Below, one piece after another: positions 56,651 through 63,518 of a DNA stretch of 64,000 nt (its first letter is position 1; each line of letters starts with the position of its first letter). Source of the DNA: Levilactobacillus brevis (GTDB lineage Bacteria > Bacillota > Bacilli > Lactobacillales > Lactobacillaceae); contig CP079699.1 in the NCBI GenBank assembly GCA_021383565.1, forward strand, positions 496,001 to 560,000, in the 5' to 3' direction. The notes under the pieces are model-generated. The model did no database searches and was not told the origin of the DNA. It saw only the letters and a list, made by a program, of their open reading frames with translations. A program made the position numbers and the translations under genes.

Positions 56651-57376
56651 ATGGAAATGGAACGAATCAATGAAAATACGATTCGGGTGGTTATTGGCAA
56701 CGATGATCTGAGCGAGCGCGGTATCACCGTTTTGGATCTATTGGGCAACCACAAACAAATCGAAGGCTTCTTCTATAGCATTTTAGAGGAGGTTGATGTT
56801 GACCACCAATTTCAAGATAACGACGCGGTCACCTTCCAGGTGCTGCCAAATCGCAATGGTCTTGAGTTATTTATCAGTAAAAATGCAGATGAGGACAGTG
56901 CTACGGACGTGAACATCACGGATGCTAGCGTTGATAGCAGTCACCCCGATCAAGTGTCGGACCAGATTAAGGCCCACTTGTTGGAAAAAGATGGGCAAAA
57001 GGATTACTTCTCAAATTACAAGTCAACGACAACCAGCGATTCAAATGATATTGAGGATTACCTCAACGATGAGGGCCAACCGACCACAACGCGGGTGATT
57101 CGCTTGCATTCGTTTGAAGACATGATTAGCCTAGCTCGGGTATTGCGGCTGGAAAATGCGGCCTCAAACCTGTACCAATACAAGGGCGTTTACTATTTGG
57201 AATTAATTTTCTTCGTCAACGAATCTTCCCGTGAATCCATTAAGGATGAATTGTCCGTGGCGTACGAGTACGGCGACAGCACCAAGGTTGCCCCGGACGT
57301 CTTGGCGGAACACGGCAAGTTAATTATGGAACACAGTGCATTAGAGCTGACGCGGTTTCACTTTTTGAGTGACTAG
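56651..57376 (+). CDS. mecA: Adaptor protein MecA
   Basis: 241 residues from ATG 56651 (AAAGGGG upstream; MEMERINENTIRVVIG is the normal N-terminus, so the extension to 56594 is rejected). The N-terminal substrate-binding domain spans ~1-85 (DLSERGITVLDLLG), with an acidic linker from ~90-130. The C-terminal ClpC-binding domain spans ~140-241 (RVIRLHSFEDMISLARVL). It delivers ComK-type and other substrates to ClpCP. The stop codon TAG takes its G from the IS5 element inserted there. Confidence 0.94.
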   Translation: MEMERINENTIRVVIGNDDLSERGITVLDLLGNHKQIEGFFYSILEEVDVDHQFQDNDAVTFQVLPNRNGLELFISKNADEDSATDVNITDASVDSSHPDQVSDQIKAHLLEKDGQKDYFSNYKSTTTSDSNDIEDYLNDEGQPTTTRVIRLHSFEDMISLARVLRLENAASNLYQYKGVYYLELIFFVNESSRESIKDELSVAYEYGDSTKVAPDVLAEHGKLIMEHSALELTRFHFLSD

Positions 57377-58226
57377 GGTCTGTTCCTAAACATTGATTTC
57401 TGGTATACTCCATCAAAAACGGATTGGAGTACATCATGACTATACCAAAGCGCTATGAACTAACTGACGAACAGTGGAACCGCATTGAACCAATGTTTCC
57501 AGCCTATCGTACCGGTCGACCAGCCACCATTGATAACCGAACGGCTTTCAATGGTATTCTCTGGCTGATGCGAAGCGGAGCGGCATGGCGTGACGTTCCC
57601 GAGCGCTACGGTCACTGGAAGGCAATTTACAGCCGATTTCAACGTTGGTCAAATTCCGGTCTGTTTCTAAAAATGTTTGAAGAACTTTCTCAAGATCCAG
57701 ACATGGAGAACATCAGCTTAGATTCAACCAGTATTCGGGTTCATCAAAAAGCTACCGGTGCTAAAAAAACGCAGTCAATGCAGAGTTCAACCAATTCATA
57801 GGACGAAGCCGAGGTGGCCTTACCACCAAGGTTCATGCGTTAGTAGATGGACTGGGCAACCCACTAAAATTCTTGCTTTCAGGTGGTCAGGTACACGATA
57901 GTATTGCGGCACCTGAACTACTTGAAACTGTTGATTTGACTAACGTAAACGTGATTGCGGATAAAGCATATGGTGCCGAAAAGCTAAGAGACCAAATTAC
58001 ATCAGCCCATGGGACCTATACCATTCCGCCAAAAGAGAATGCCAAAGATCCTTGGGACTGTGATTATTTCACCTACTGTGAACGTCACCTGATTGAAGAC
58101 TTTTTTAATCAAATGAAGAACTTTAGACGCTTCGCAACACGCTACGATAAGCTAGCTACCAGCTTCTTGTCCACCATATACATCTGCGCCATCATGATTC
58201 TATTGAAATAGTTTGAGAACAGGCCC
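57376..58226 (+). mobile_element. IS5-family (IS427-type) insertion sequence
   Basis: 851 bp. Imperfect terminal inverted repeats begin GGGTCTGTTCCTAAAC (left) and GGGCCTGTTCTCAAAC (right, minus strand). A 2-bp TA is duplicated (57374-57375 and 58227-58228). The size and two overlapping transposase frames fit the IS427 group. Confidence 0.9.
57436..58211 (+). CDS. IS5-family transposase in two frames joined by -1 frameshift
   Basis: Frame 1 starts at ATG 57436 (GGAG upstream) and stops at 57799-57801. It covers the DUF4096-type N-terminus (YELTDEQWNRIEPMFP) and the first Asp (SLDSTSIRVHQ). A -1 shift at GCTAAAAAAACG (57762-57773) continues as AVNAEFNQFIGRSRGG into the second frame. That frame carries Asp in VIADKAYGAE and the HLIEDFFNQMKNFRRFATRY end, stopping at 58211. 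Programmed frameshifting is normal in this group, so it is probably functional. Confidence 0.88.
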
Positions 58227-58247
58227 TAATACCGTCGATAATCGGTT

Positions 58248-58273
58248 AAAAGCGAGCCTCCCACTGGGAGACT
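58248..58273 (+). terminator. Left part of the mecA terminator, split by IS3
   Basis: AAAAGCGAG (58248-58256), CTCCC, loop ACT, GGGAG, then A-CT at 58271-58273. The matching CGCTTTTTT now lies at 59706-59714 beyond the IS3 element. Removing the IS and one ACT restores a 14-bp hairpin with a T-run. Confidence 0.85.
58271..58273 (+). repeat. IS3 target-site duplication, left copy
   Basis: ACT, repeated at 59703-59705. Confidence 0.75.
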
Positions 58274-58304
58274 TGAAGTGAACCCCATAAATTGGAGTGA
58301 ATTT

Positions 58305-59132
58305 CTAAGCTACTAATTGGCTGGCATGTTCCCGGTATTTTACCGGGGACATGCCGGCCAATTTTGTTTTTATCCGGTGGTAATTGTAATAATCTACGTA
58401 TTCGGTTATTGCTGCCGCAAGCTCTTGATAACTGCTATAACTGTGATTATGAACAGTCCCTACCTTGAGAATGTGGAAAATACTCTCTGCTACGGCGTTA
58501 TCAAGGCATGTGGCCTTGCGGCTCATGCTTTGAAAGACTCGAGCTTCTTTGAGAATACTGATATATCGACAGTTCTGGTACTGGAATCCTTGATCCGAGT
58601 GAATAGTCATTCGATAAGGCACTTTGGGTCTTCTTACTATAAGGCGTTCTAAGGGATCAGTGACGAATTTAACTGTTGGATGCTGACTAATTGCCCACTC
58701 AAGAATTTCTCCGTTATAAAGATCAATGTAGGCAGTGAAGTATGCACGTTCATTGACGGTCTGATGACCCCAACGCACTTCGGTGACATCAGTCACGATT
58801 TTTTGAAAAGGGCGATTGGTCTTAAAGTTGCGGTTTAGACGGTTTCTAGCGATTTTACCGACAGTACCTTTATACGAGTTGTACTTCTTTGTTTGCCGTT
58901 TAAAGGCAGTGCACAATAAATTATTTTCGCGCATGATTCTCAAAACCGCCTTATGATTGACCAGTATGCCTTTATTCCTAAGTGCTAAGGTTACAGTGCG
59001 ATAACCATAGTCTGGATTGTTTTGTCGAATCTTTTTGACCTCTTCAACTAACGTTGAAGAGGTGTTTTGATACTTACGATGACAAGCATCATGATAGCTA
59101 CTGCTCGACATCTTGGCCGCTTTCAATACCAC
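58305..59132 (-). CDS. IS3-family transposase orfB (integrase core)
   Basis: 275 residues from the first start codon. The HTH_21 region (VKKIRQNNPDYGYRTVTLAL) is followed by an rve integrase core with Asp in KIVTDVTEVRWG, Asp in TIHSDQGFQYQN and Glu in NAVAESIFHILK, all present. It is normally made as an OrfAB fusion by -1 frameshifting from orfA, so the true product extends upstream. Confidence 0.92.
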   Translation of the reverse strand: MVLKAAKMSSSSYHDACHRKYQNTSSTLVEEVKKIRQNNPDYGYRTVTLALRNKGILVNHKAVLRIMRENNLLCTAFKRQTKKYNSYKGTVGKIARNRLNRNFKTNRPFQKIVTDVTEVRWGHQTVNERAYFTAYIDLYNGEILEWAISQHPTVKFVTDPLERLIVRRPKVPYRMTIHSDQGFQYQNCRYISILKEARVFQSMSRKATCLDNAVAESIFHILKVGTVHNHSYSSYQELAAAITEYVDYYNYHRIKTKLAGMSPVKYREHASQLVA

Positions 59133-59170
59133 AACTAATTTGACGTTGAATTTACACCTTAGCTCAGTGA

Positions 59171-59653
59171 TTAGCTGGGCTTTTTCTTGGTTTGAGATTT
59201 TTTCTGTGCTAAGGCTTCGAGTTTTTCCAAGTAGGCTACCCGAATGCGTAAAATTTCATTCTCTTCTTGAAGTTGTTTGAGTGTTTTAGAATCCTTTGAT
59301 TTGTCTGTCACTTTTAAAGACCGTCCTTTGAATGGCTTCAAACGTCCTTCAATCAGCTTTCGCTCCCAATCCCATATTGTAACTGGGTTCTTTAGGCGGA
59401 AGTGGCTTGCTGTAGCTGGATATGAGGCATGATGAGTCTGTCGCCATTTGATGACTTTAATTTTAAAGGAATAGTCGTAAAAAGTCTTCTCTGAATGGTT
59501 CTCCAAGCCCGGAATACCAAACAATTTAAAATTGGCTAACCATTGATAAATGGTCGCGGAGCCTTTGATCCCATACTCTTGCATTAATTTTTGTGGCGAT
59601 TTTCCTTGAAGATATTTAGTTAAGACTTGTTGTTTTATTTTAGCTGAAAACAT
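59171..59653 (-). CDS. IS3-family transposase orfA
   Basis: 160 residues from ATG 59653 (GAGGGG upstream). Two helix-turn-helix segments (YLQGKSPQKLMQEYGIKG; SYPATASHFRLKNPVTIWDW) are followed by a C-terminal coiled coil (KTLKQLQEENEILRIRVAYL). The A-rich tail near 59185-59200 offers a frameshift site into orfB. Confidence 0.9.
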   Translation of the reverse strand: MFSAKIKQQVLTKYLQGKSPQKLMQEYGIKGSATIYQWLANFKLFGIPGLENHSEKTFYDYSFKIKVIKWRQTHHASYPATASHFRLKNPVTIWDWERKLIEGRLKPFKGRSLKVTDKSKDSKTLKQLQEENEILRIRVAYLEKLEALAQKKSQTKKKPS

Positions 59654-59702
59654 AGTAAAACCCCTCGAGTTGGATTTACTCCAATTCGAGGGGTTCACTT
59701 CA

Positions 59703-59716
59703 ACTCGCTTTTTTCG
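59703..59716 (+). terminator. Right part of the split mecA terminator
   Basis: ACT (IS3 duplication) then CGCTTTTTTCG; pairs with AAAAGCG at 58248-58254 once the IS is removed. Confidence 0.8.
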
Positions 59717-59774
59717 AAATCGGTGCTGGGCGACGCCTAAGGGGCTGGTCCCCCCTAGAAATTTCAGTAAAACC

Positions 59775-59783
59775 TGCTATAAT
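59775..59783 (+). promoter_or_regulatory. Extended -10 promoter of the EAL/GT2 operon
   Basis: TGCTATAAT (TG-n-TATAAT) with no good -35. It lies 72 bp downstream of the IS3 end, giving a leader of about 85 bases. Confidence 0.6.
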
Positions 59784-59845
59784 AGTTTATCGGACAAATC
59801 AACTATCTGATGAATTATCTGGATAATTTTTGGGCAATAATCTGG

Positions 59846-59876
59846 GGGCCGTGGTGCCTCGACGAGGAGGTGGCCC
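59846..59876 (+). promoter_or_regulatory. Hairpin covering the ribosome site of the EAL gene
   Basis: GGGCC (59846-59850) can pair with GGCCC (59872-59876), and CCTC (59857-59860) with GAGG (59864-59867). The Shine-Dalgarno GAGGAGG (59864-59870) is inside the fold and the stem ends at the ATG, so translation could be controlled by its opening. Confidence 0.5.
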
Positions 59877-60689
59877 ATGAGTCTCGCGCAGTTAGAAAGC
59901 GTCTTATTATGGGCGTCGGCGGCGATGGCCGTCATCGTCGTGCTGACGATTGTGATTTATTACTGGTATTCGCGTAAGAGCCGCAATAACTATTTGGAAA
60001 ATCACGAGATTGAGTTACGTTATTTTATTCAAAAACAGGTGGATTTTCGTGGCGCAACTACCGGCTATGAGTGTCTTTTGCGGCAACACAATTGGGATGA
60101 TTCGTGGACGCTACCGCAGAAGCTGGATTCGTTGCCTTTGCAGCGCGTGATTTTTCTACTAACGGATACCTTCAAATCCTTACCGGAAGAACCCATCACG
60201 TTGTCGATTAATCTGGAATTTGACCAGATTACGAGCCCGGACTTTCGGTACTTTGTCCGTTGGGCACTGTCACGGATTGCACCGATGAAGTTGGCCGTGG
60301 AGTATACGGTCGGTCCTGACCAACCCCGCCACAAGCGGGGCGTCTTTCGGCGACGAATCCGGGAGGCCCGAACCTATGGCATGCAATTTGGTATTGATAA
60401 CGTCGGGTCCTCGCTGAATAATTTAAAAAATATTGAATGGATTTTACCCGAAGTGGATTCGTTGAAGTGTTCCATGCGGAGCTTTCGGAAGACGGACCCC
60501 AACGAGTGGCTGGACCTGAACCTCCAGTTTTGGAACCGGTTGTTCCAGCAGAACCACATTGAGTTGATTCTGATGGGGATTGAGAATGAGGCGGATCAAC
60601 AATTGGCGGACCAGTTGAAGATTAAGACGCGGCAGGGGTATCTCTTCTCCCGGCCAGTGAATCAGCACGAAGGGAGTCGTCATGGCTAA
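59877..60689 (+). CDS. Membrane-anchored EAL-domain protein, partly degenerate
   Basis: 270 residues. One TM helix (~13-31) precedes a cytosolic EAL domain (~45-262). Motif by motif: the ExLxR Glu65 is kept as ECLLR; Asn112 in SINLEF and Glu142 in AVEYT are present; the metal-binding DDFG becomes DNVG (Asp174, Asn175). Lys197, Glu236 (GIENE) and Gln253-Gly254 (QGYLFSRP) are kept. No GGDEF domain is nearby. It could be a weak c-di-GMP phosphodiesterase or a c-di-GMP sensor. Its last 8 bases overlap the next gene. Confidence 0.85.
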   Translation: MSLAQLESVLLWASAAMAVIVVLTIVIYYWYSRKSRNNYLENHEIELRYFIQKQVDFRGATTGYECLLRQHNWDDSWTLPQKLDSLPLQRVIFLLTDTFKSLPEEPITLSINLEFDQITSPDFRYFVRWALSRIAPMKLAVEYTVGPDQPRHKRGVFRRRIREARTYGMQFGIDNVGSSLNNLKNIEWILPEVDSLKCSMRSFRKTDPNEWLDLNLQFWNRLFQQNHIELILMGIENEADQQLADQLKIKTRQGYLFSRPVNQHEGSRHG

Positions 60690-61185
60690 GAAGAATCGCC
60701 AACAACTGTATACCGATGCTTACTTTGAGAAGGGACACTGGGGGTTAAAGATTCGCCAGACGCTGGTGGGCCTTCTGGGGTGGGTCTGCGTCTTTGTCCC
60801 CATCGTGATTACCGTGTTGTCCTTTTGGGCGTCGTACAATCCCCGCATCATTCACCTGTGGTCTTACAATGAAGGGATTTTTGAAATTAAATTCATTGGG
60901 ATTATCCTACTATTTTGTTTTGTTTTGGTCTCGTTATTTGCGGTGGGGATGACGATCATTCAGAACCGCAAGCGCGATCGGGTCGTTGAGCAGTGGCCGA
61001 CGTTCAATCCCATTAATCAGCGGAAACGCGAGGATCAATTAGGAAAGTTCATGGACCAACGCTTCGGCGATCAGAAATTCCGCGAGAACGTCCGCCATTA
61101 CCAGGTCAAGCCGGAACAGAACTTGGATACGGATCAGATTCACCAGCTCTATGAGCAACATGACCTCGATGATTTGGACGAATAG
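60682..61185 (+). CDS. Two-TM membrane protein, PgaD-like by position
   Basis: 167 residues from ATG 60682, overlapping the EAL gene (RBS AAGGGAG upstream). TM helices lie at ~28-50 and ~70-93. A long charged cytosolic C-terminus follows (NRKRDRVVEQW, RKREDQLGKFMDQRFG). Two-TM topology beside a processive GT2 recalls PgaD, the small subunit that with PgaC binds c-di-GMP. I see no clear sequence motif proving that relation; this is inference from topology and context. Confidence 0.65.
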   Translation: MAKKNRQQLYTDAYFEKGHWGLKIRQTLVGLLGWVCVFVPIVITVLSFWASYNPRIIHLWSYNEGIFEIKFIGIILLFCFVLVSLFAVGMTIIQNRKRDRVVEQWPTFNPINQRKREDQLGKFMDQRFGDQKFRENVRHYQVKPEQNLDTDQIHQLYEQHDLDDLDE

Positions 61186-61196
61186 GGAGGCAACTC

Positions 61197-62519
61197 GTGA
61201 CCAATATTTTTATCGATAGTCTCTTGCGGGCGACCGTGGGGAAGACCGTCTTCAACATTTTTCTGCTGATTCTGTGCCTCTATCCCGTGGTGGGGTCGTT
61301 CTTCTGGTTCGCCGGCGCCCTGTCCTATCGCTTCCTCAAGACCAATAAGCGTGACGATGCGGCCCGCTACATTCCTGTGGAATACCAGCCAATGGTGACC
61401 ATCATGATTCCGGCCCATAACGAAGAGGTCATGATTGAGGAGACCATCACTTATTTATTTGAAGAATTGAACTATGACAACTATGAGGTGCTGGTCATGA
61501 ACGATGGGTCGACCGACCGGACAGGAGAAATTATCACCCGGCTACAGGCGAAGTACCCACGCTTACGGACGGTCGAAATCCTTAAGAATAAGGGGAAGGC
61601 CCACGCCTTTAATATCGGGATGTACTTTGCCAAGGGTGACTACATTCTCAGTAACGACGCCGATACGATTCCCGAGCCCGATGCCTTACTGAAATATATG
61701 AATTTTTTCATGCGGGACCGCGACATGAATACTTCGGCGGTGACGGCCAACATGGACGTACAGAACCGCTCGACCCTATTGGGAAAGTCTCAAACGGTCG
61801 AATTTACCAGTATTGTCGGGGTGATTAAGCGCAGTCAAACTGCGGTGAATGACTCGATGTACGCCTATAGCGGCGCCAACACGCTGTACAAAAAGGAATT
61901 TCTCATCGATGTTGGTGGCTTTCGCCAGAATCGCGCCACCGAAGACATTAGTATCGCCTGGGATCACCAGATGCTGGGGGCAGTGCCGCGGTTTGCGCCC
62001 AATATTATCTTCCACATGAACGTGCCGGAAACCATTCGCGACCTCTACCACCAGCGGAAACGTTGGGCGCAAGGCGGCACGGAAGTCTGGTTGACCAATA
62101 TCAAGAAGTTTCTCCGGCATCCGGTAGAACACCGTTACCAGTGGTCAATGTTTGTGGATTCCACGTTGTCCATCATCTGGTCGTTTTTCTTCACGATCAC
62201 GTCGATTGCTTTTGTCGGCCTCATGCTGTATTTTCTCTTCACCGGTGACTATGAGCGCGTTATTCACGGGATCGTGATTTCCTTTATCTTTGTGACGTTT
62301 GAGATGTTTGCGGGCTTCATGCAACTGCTGGCGGCGCTTTTACTGGACCATCACGGGGCCAAGCTAAAATACCTCTTCTTCGCGCCGCTATACATGCTGT
62401 TCTACTGGATGGTTAATCCCATTACGGTGGTGATGACCTTTATCCCGGCGCTCAAGACGATTCTGGGATTCGGTTCTGGCACGTGGGTCAGCCCCAAGCG
62501 GCAGTCGATGAAGAAGTAA
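61197..62519 (+). CDS. Processive family 2 glycosyltransferase (PgaC/BcsA-like synthase)
   Basis: 440 residues starting at GTG 61197 (GGGAGG upstream), 11 bases after the two-TM gene. An N-terminal TM (~17-45) precedes the GT-A domain with VTIMIPAHNEE, Asp103 (NDGST), the DAD motif Asp154-Asp156, TED at 248-250 and QRKRW at 286-290, all hallmarks of a processive synthase. Several C-terminal TM helices follow (~315-430). It probably polymerises and exports a polysaccharide; the sugar (GlcNAc, glucose or other) is not determined. Confidence 0.9.
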   Translation: MTNIFIDSLLRATVGKTVFNIFLLILCLYPVVGSFFWFAGALSYRFLKTNKRDDAARYIPVEYQPMVTIMIPAHNEEVMIEETITYLFEELNYDNYEVLVMNDGSTDRTGEIITRLQAKYPRLRTVEILKNKGKAHAFNIGMYFAKGDYILSNDADTIPEPDALLKYMNFFMRDRDMNTSAVTANMDVQNRSTLLGKSQTVEFTSIVGVIKRSQTAVNDSMYAYSGANTLYKKEFLIDVGGFRQNRATEDISIAWDHQMLGAVPRFAPNIIFHMNVPETIRDLYHQRKRWAQGGTEVWLTNIKKFLRHPVEHRYQWSMFVDSTLSIIWSFFFTITSIAFVGLMLYFLFTGDYERVIHGIVISFIFVTFEMFAGFMQLLAALLLDHHGAKLKYLFFAPLYMLFYWMVNPITVVMTFIPALKTILGFGSGTWVSPKRQSMKK

Positions 62520-62646
62520 CTAAGAGAAATAGGAACGGCTACCCGTTAAATTAAATCGGATGCTAAAGGTTGAAAACTAGAAAGCAGCTAGAACCCTTAG
62601 TGTGACAAGGATAACGCCCACTATAATAGGGTAGTCGCGTGCTGGC
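62520..62646. other. Spacer after the GT2 gene
   Basis: No gene or strong terminator is seen directly after the synthase; the first clear hairpin is at 62867, so repeat B copy 2 may be transcribed with the operon. Confidence 0.4.
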
Positions 62647-62823
62647 CGCCTTACCGTTCGCCAAATTTGGTCTGGATCGCGGTAGGCAGGATCGTGAAAA
62701 GCCTGAGGAACGGTCTTTTCCCTCGCTTTGAGCCGATAATTCACGTCTCAAAGACGCCATTTTCCAAGCAGAACCACTTGGAAAATCCCACAGCTGAGAC
62801 CAAATTTGACTCACTCATGGCTA
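62647..62823. repeat. Dispersed repeat family B, copy 2
   Basis: About 177 bp, reverse-complement match of 8600-8774. It carries perfect 12-bp inverted repeats CAAATTTGGTCT (62662-62673) and AGACCAAATTTG (62797-62808) and the internal hairpin TTTTCCAAG / CTTGGAAAA. It is non-coding. Confidence 0.85.
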
Positions 62824-62866
62824 TATGAGGCGTATTCGCAAACTTTCAACTTTCAGTAGGATACAA

Positions 62867-62897
62867 GAAGGGCCTGGGATGTTTTCCCAGGCCCTTC
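62867..62897. terminator. Bidirectional terminator between repeat B and mnmM
   Basis: 13-bp stem GAAGGGCCTGGGA / TCCCAGGCCCTTC with a 5-base loop, between convergent genes; T-runs are weak. Confidence 0.7.
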
Positions 62898-62951
62898 GTC
62901 ATGTTCATTTGGTTAGCGGTTAAAAGGACAAGGTTCCTTTAGTCTGATTCG

Positions 62952-63518
62952 CTAACGGCGTTCAATAGCCAGGAGGAATGGCGGATGATGAATCTGATTA
63001 ATGAAGCCGTAGCGTAAGACCTGGTAGGTTTTCTGCGGTAATTGCTGACAGAAGTCGACCACGGCCTCCCGTTCCGTTTGCCCACCGGGATGACCCGAGT
63101 ACACGACTAAGATAATGCGGCCACCTCGCCGTAAGTGGGCCAATAGGGCCTTAACAGCGGTCAGCGTCGTGTTGGGCCGCGTAATCAGGGACTTGTCACC
63201 ACCGGGCAAATAGCCCAGGTTGAAGATGGCCCCGCTAATGGACGTGTCAGCGGTCAAAAATTCGCCGACGTGTTCATGGCCGGTTGCGTGGAGCTCGACC
63301 TGCGCGGCCAGTCCCGTCAAAGCGAGCTGCGTCTGGGTCTCTTTGAGAGCGGCCGCTTGAATATCAAAGCCAATGACGTGACCGGTTCTGCCGACCTGAT
63401 TGGCCAGAAAAAGGGTGTCGTGGCCGTTGCCGACCGTGGCATCGACCACCGTATCTCCGGTCCCCACACAGTCACTGAGTAAGGTATGACTATAGGTTAA
63501 AGCATTGGGTAAATTCAC
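62952..63518 (-). CDS. mnmM: SAM-dependent methyltransferase, YtqB/MnmM type
   Basis: 188 residues. The N-terminus ALTYSHTLLSDCVGTGDTVV, SAM motif I VDATVGNGHDTLFLA, IFNLGYLPGGDKSL and ILVVYSGHPGG are typical of the YtqB family. In B. subtilis this enzyme (MnmM) adds the final methyl of mnm5s2U in tRNA wobble positions. It starts at GTG 63518, which shares its G with the PAP2 stop TAG, so translation is coupled. Confidence 0.85.
   Translation of the reverse strand: MNLPNALTYSHTLLSDCVGTGDTVVDATVGNGHDTLFLANQVGRTGHVIGFDIQAAALKETQTQLALTGLAAQVELHATGHEHVGEFLTADTSISGAIFNLGYLPGGDKSLITRPNTTLTAVKALLAHLRRGGRIILVVYSGHPGGQTEREAVVDFCQQLPQKTYQVLRYGFINQIHHPPFLLAIERR

Larger units (their letters stand above)
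58274..59702 (-). mobile_element. IS3-family (IS150 group) insertion sequence
   Basis: 1429 bp, TG...CA ends. The inverted repeats read TGAAGTGAACCCC at both ends, followed by AATTGGAGT at similar distances. It is flanked by the 3-bp duplication ACT and carries orfA and orfB in the usual overlapping arrangement on the minus strand. Confidence 0.92.

Noticed and set aside
57802-57872. IS5 transposase as a frameshift pseudogene
   Set aside because: The -1 overlap at an A7 run is the normal programmed frameshift arrangement of this IS group.
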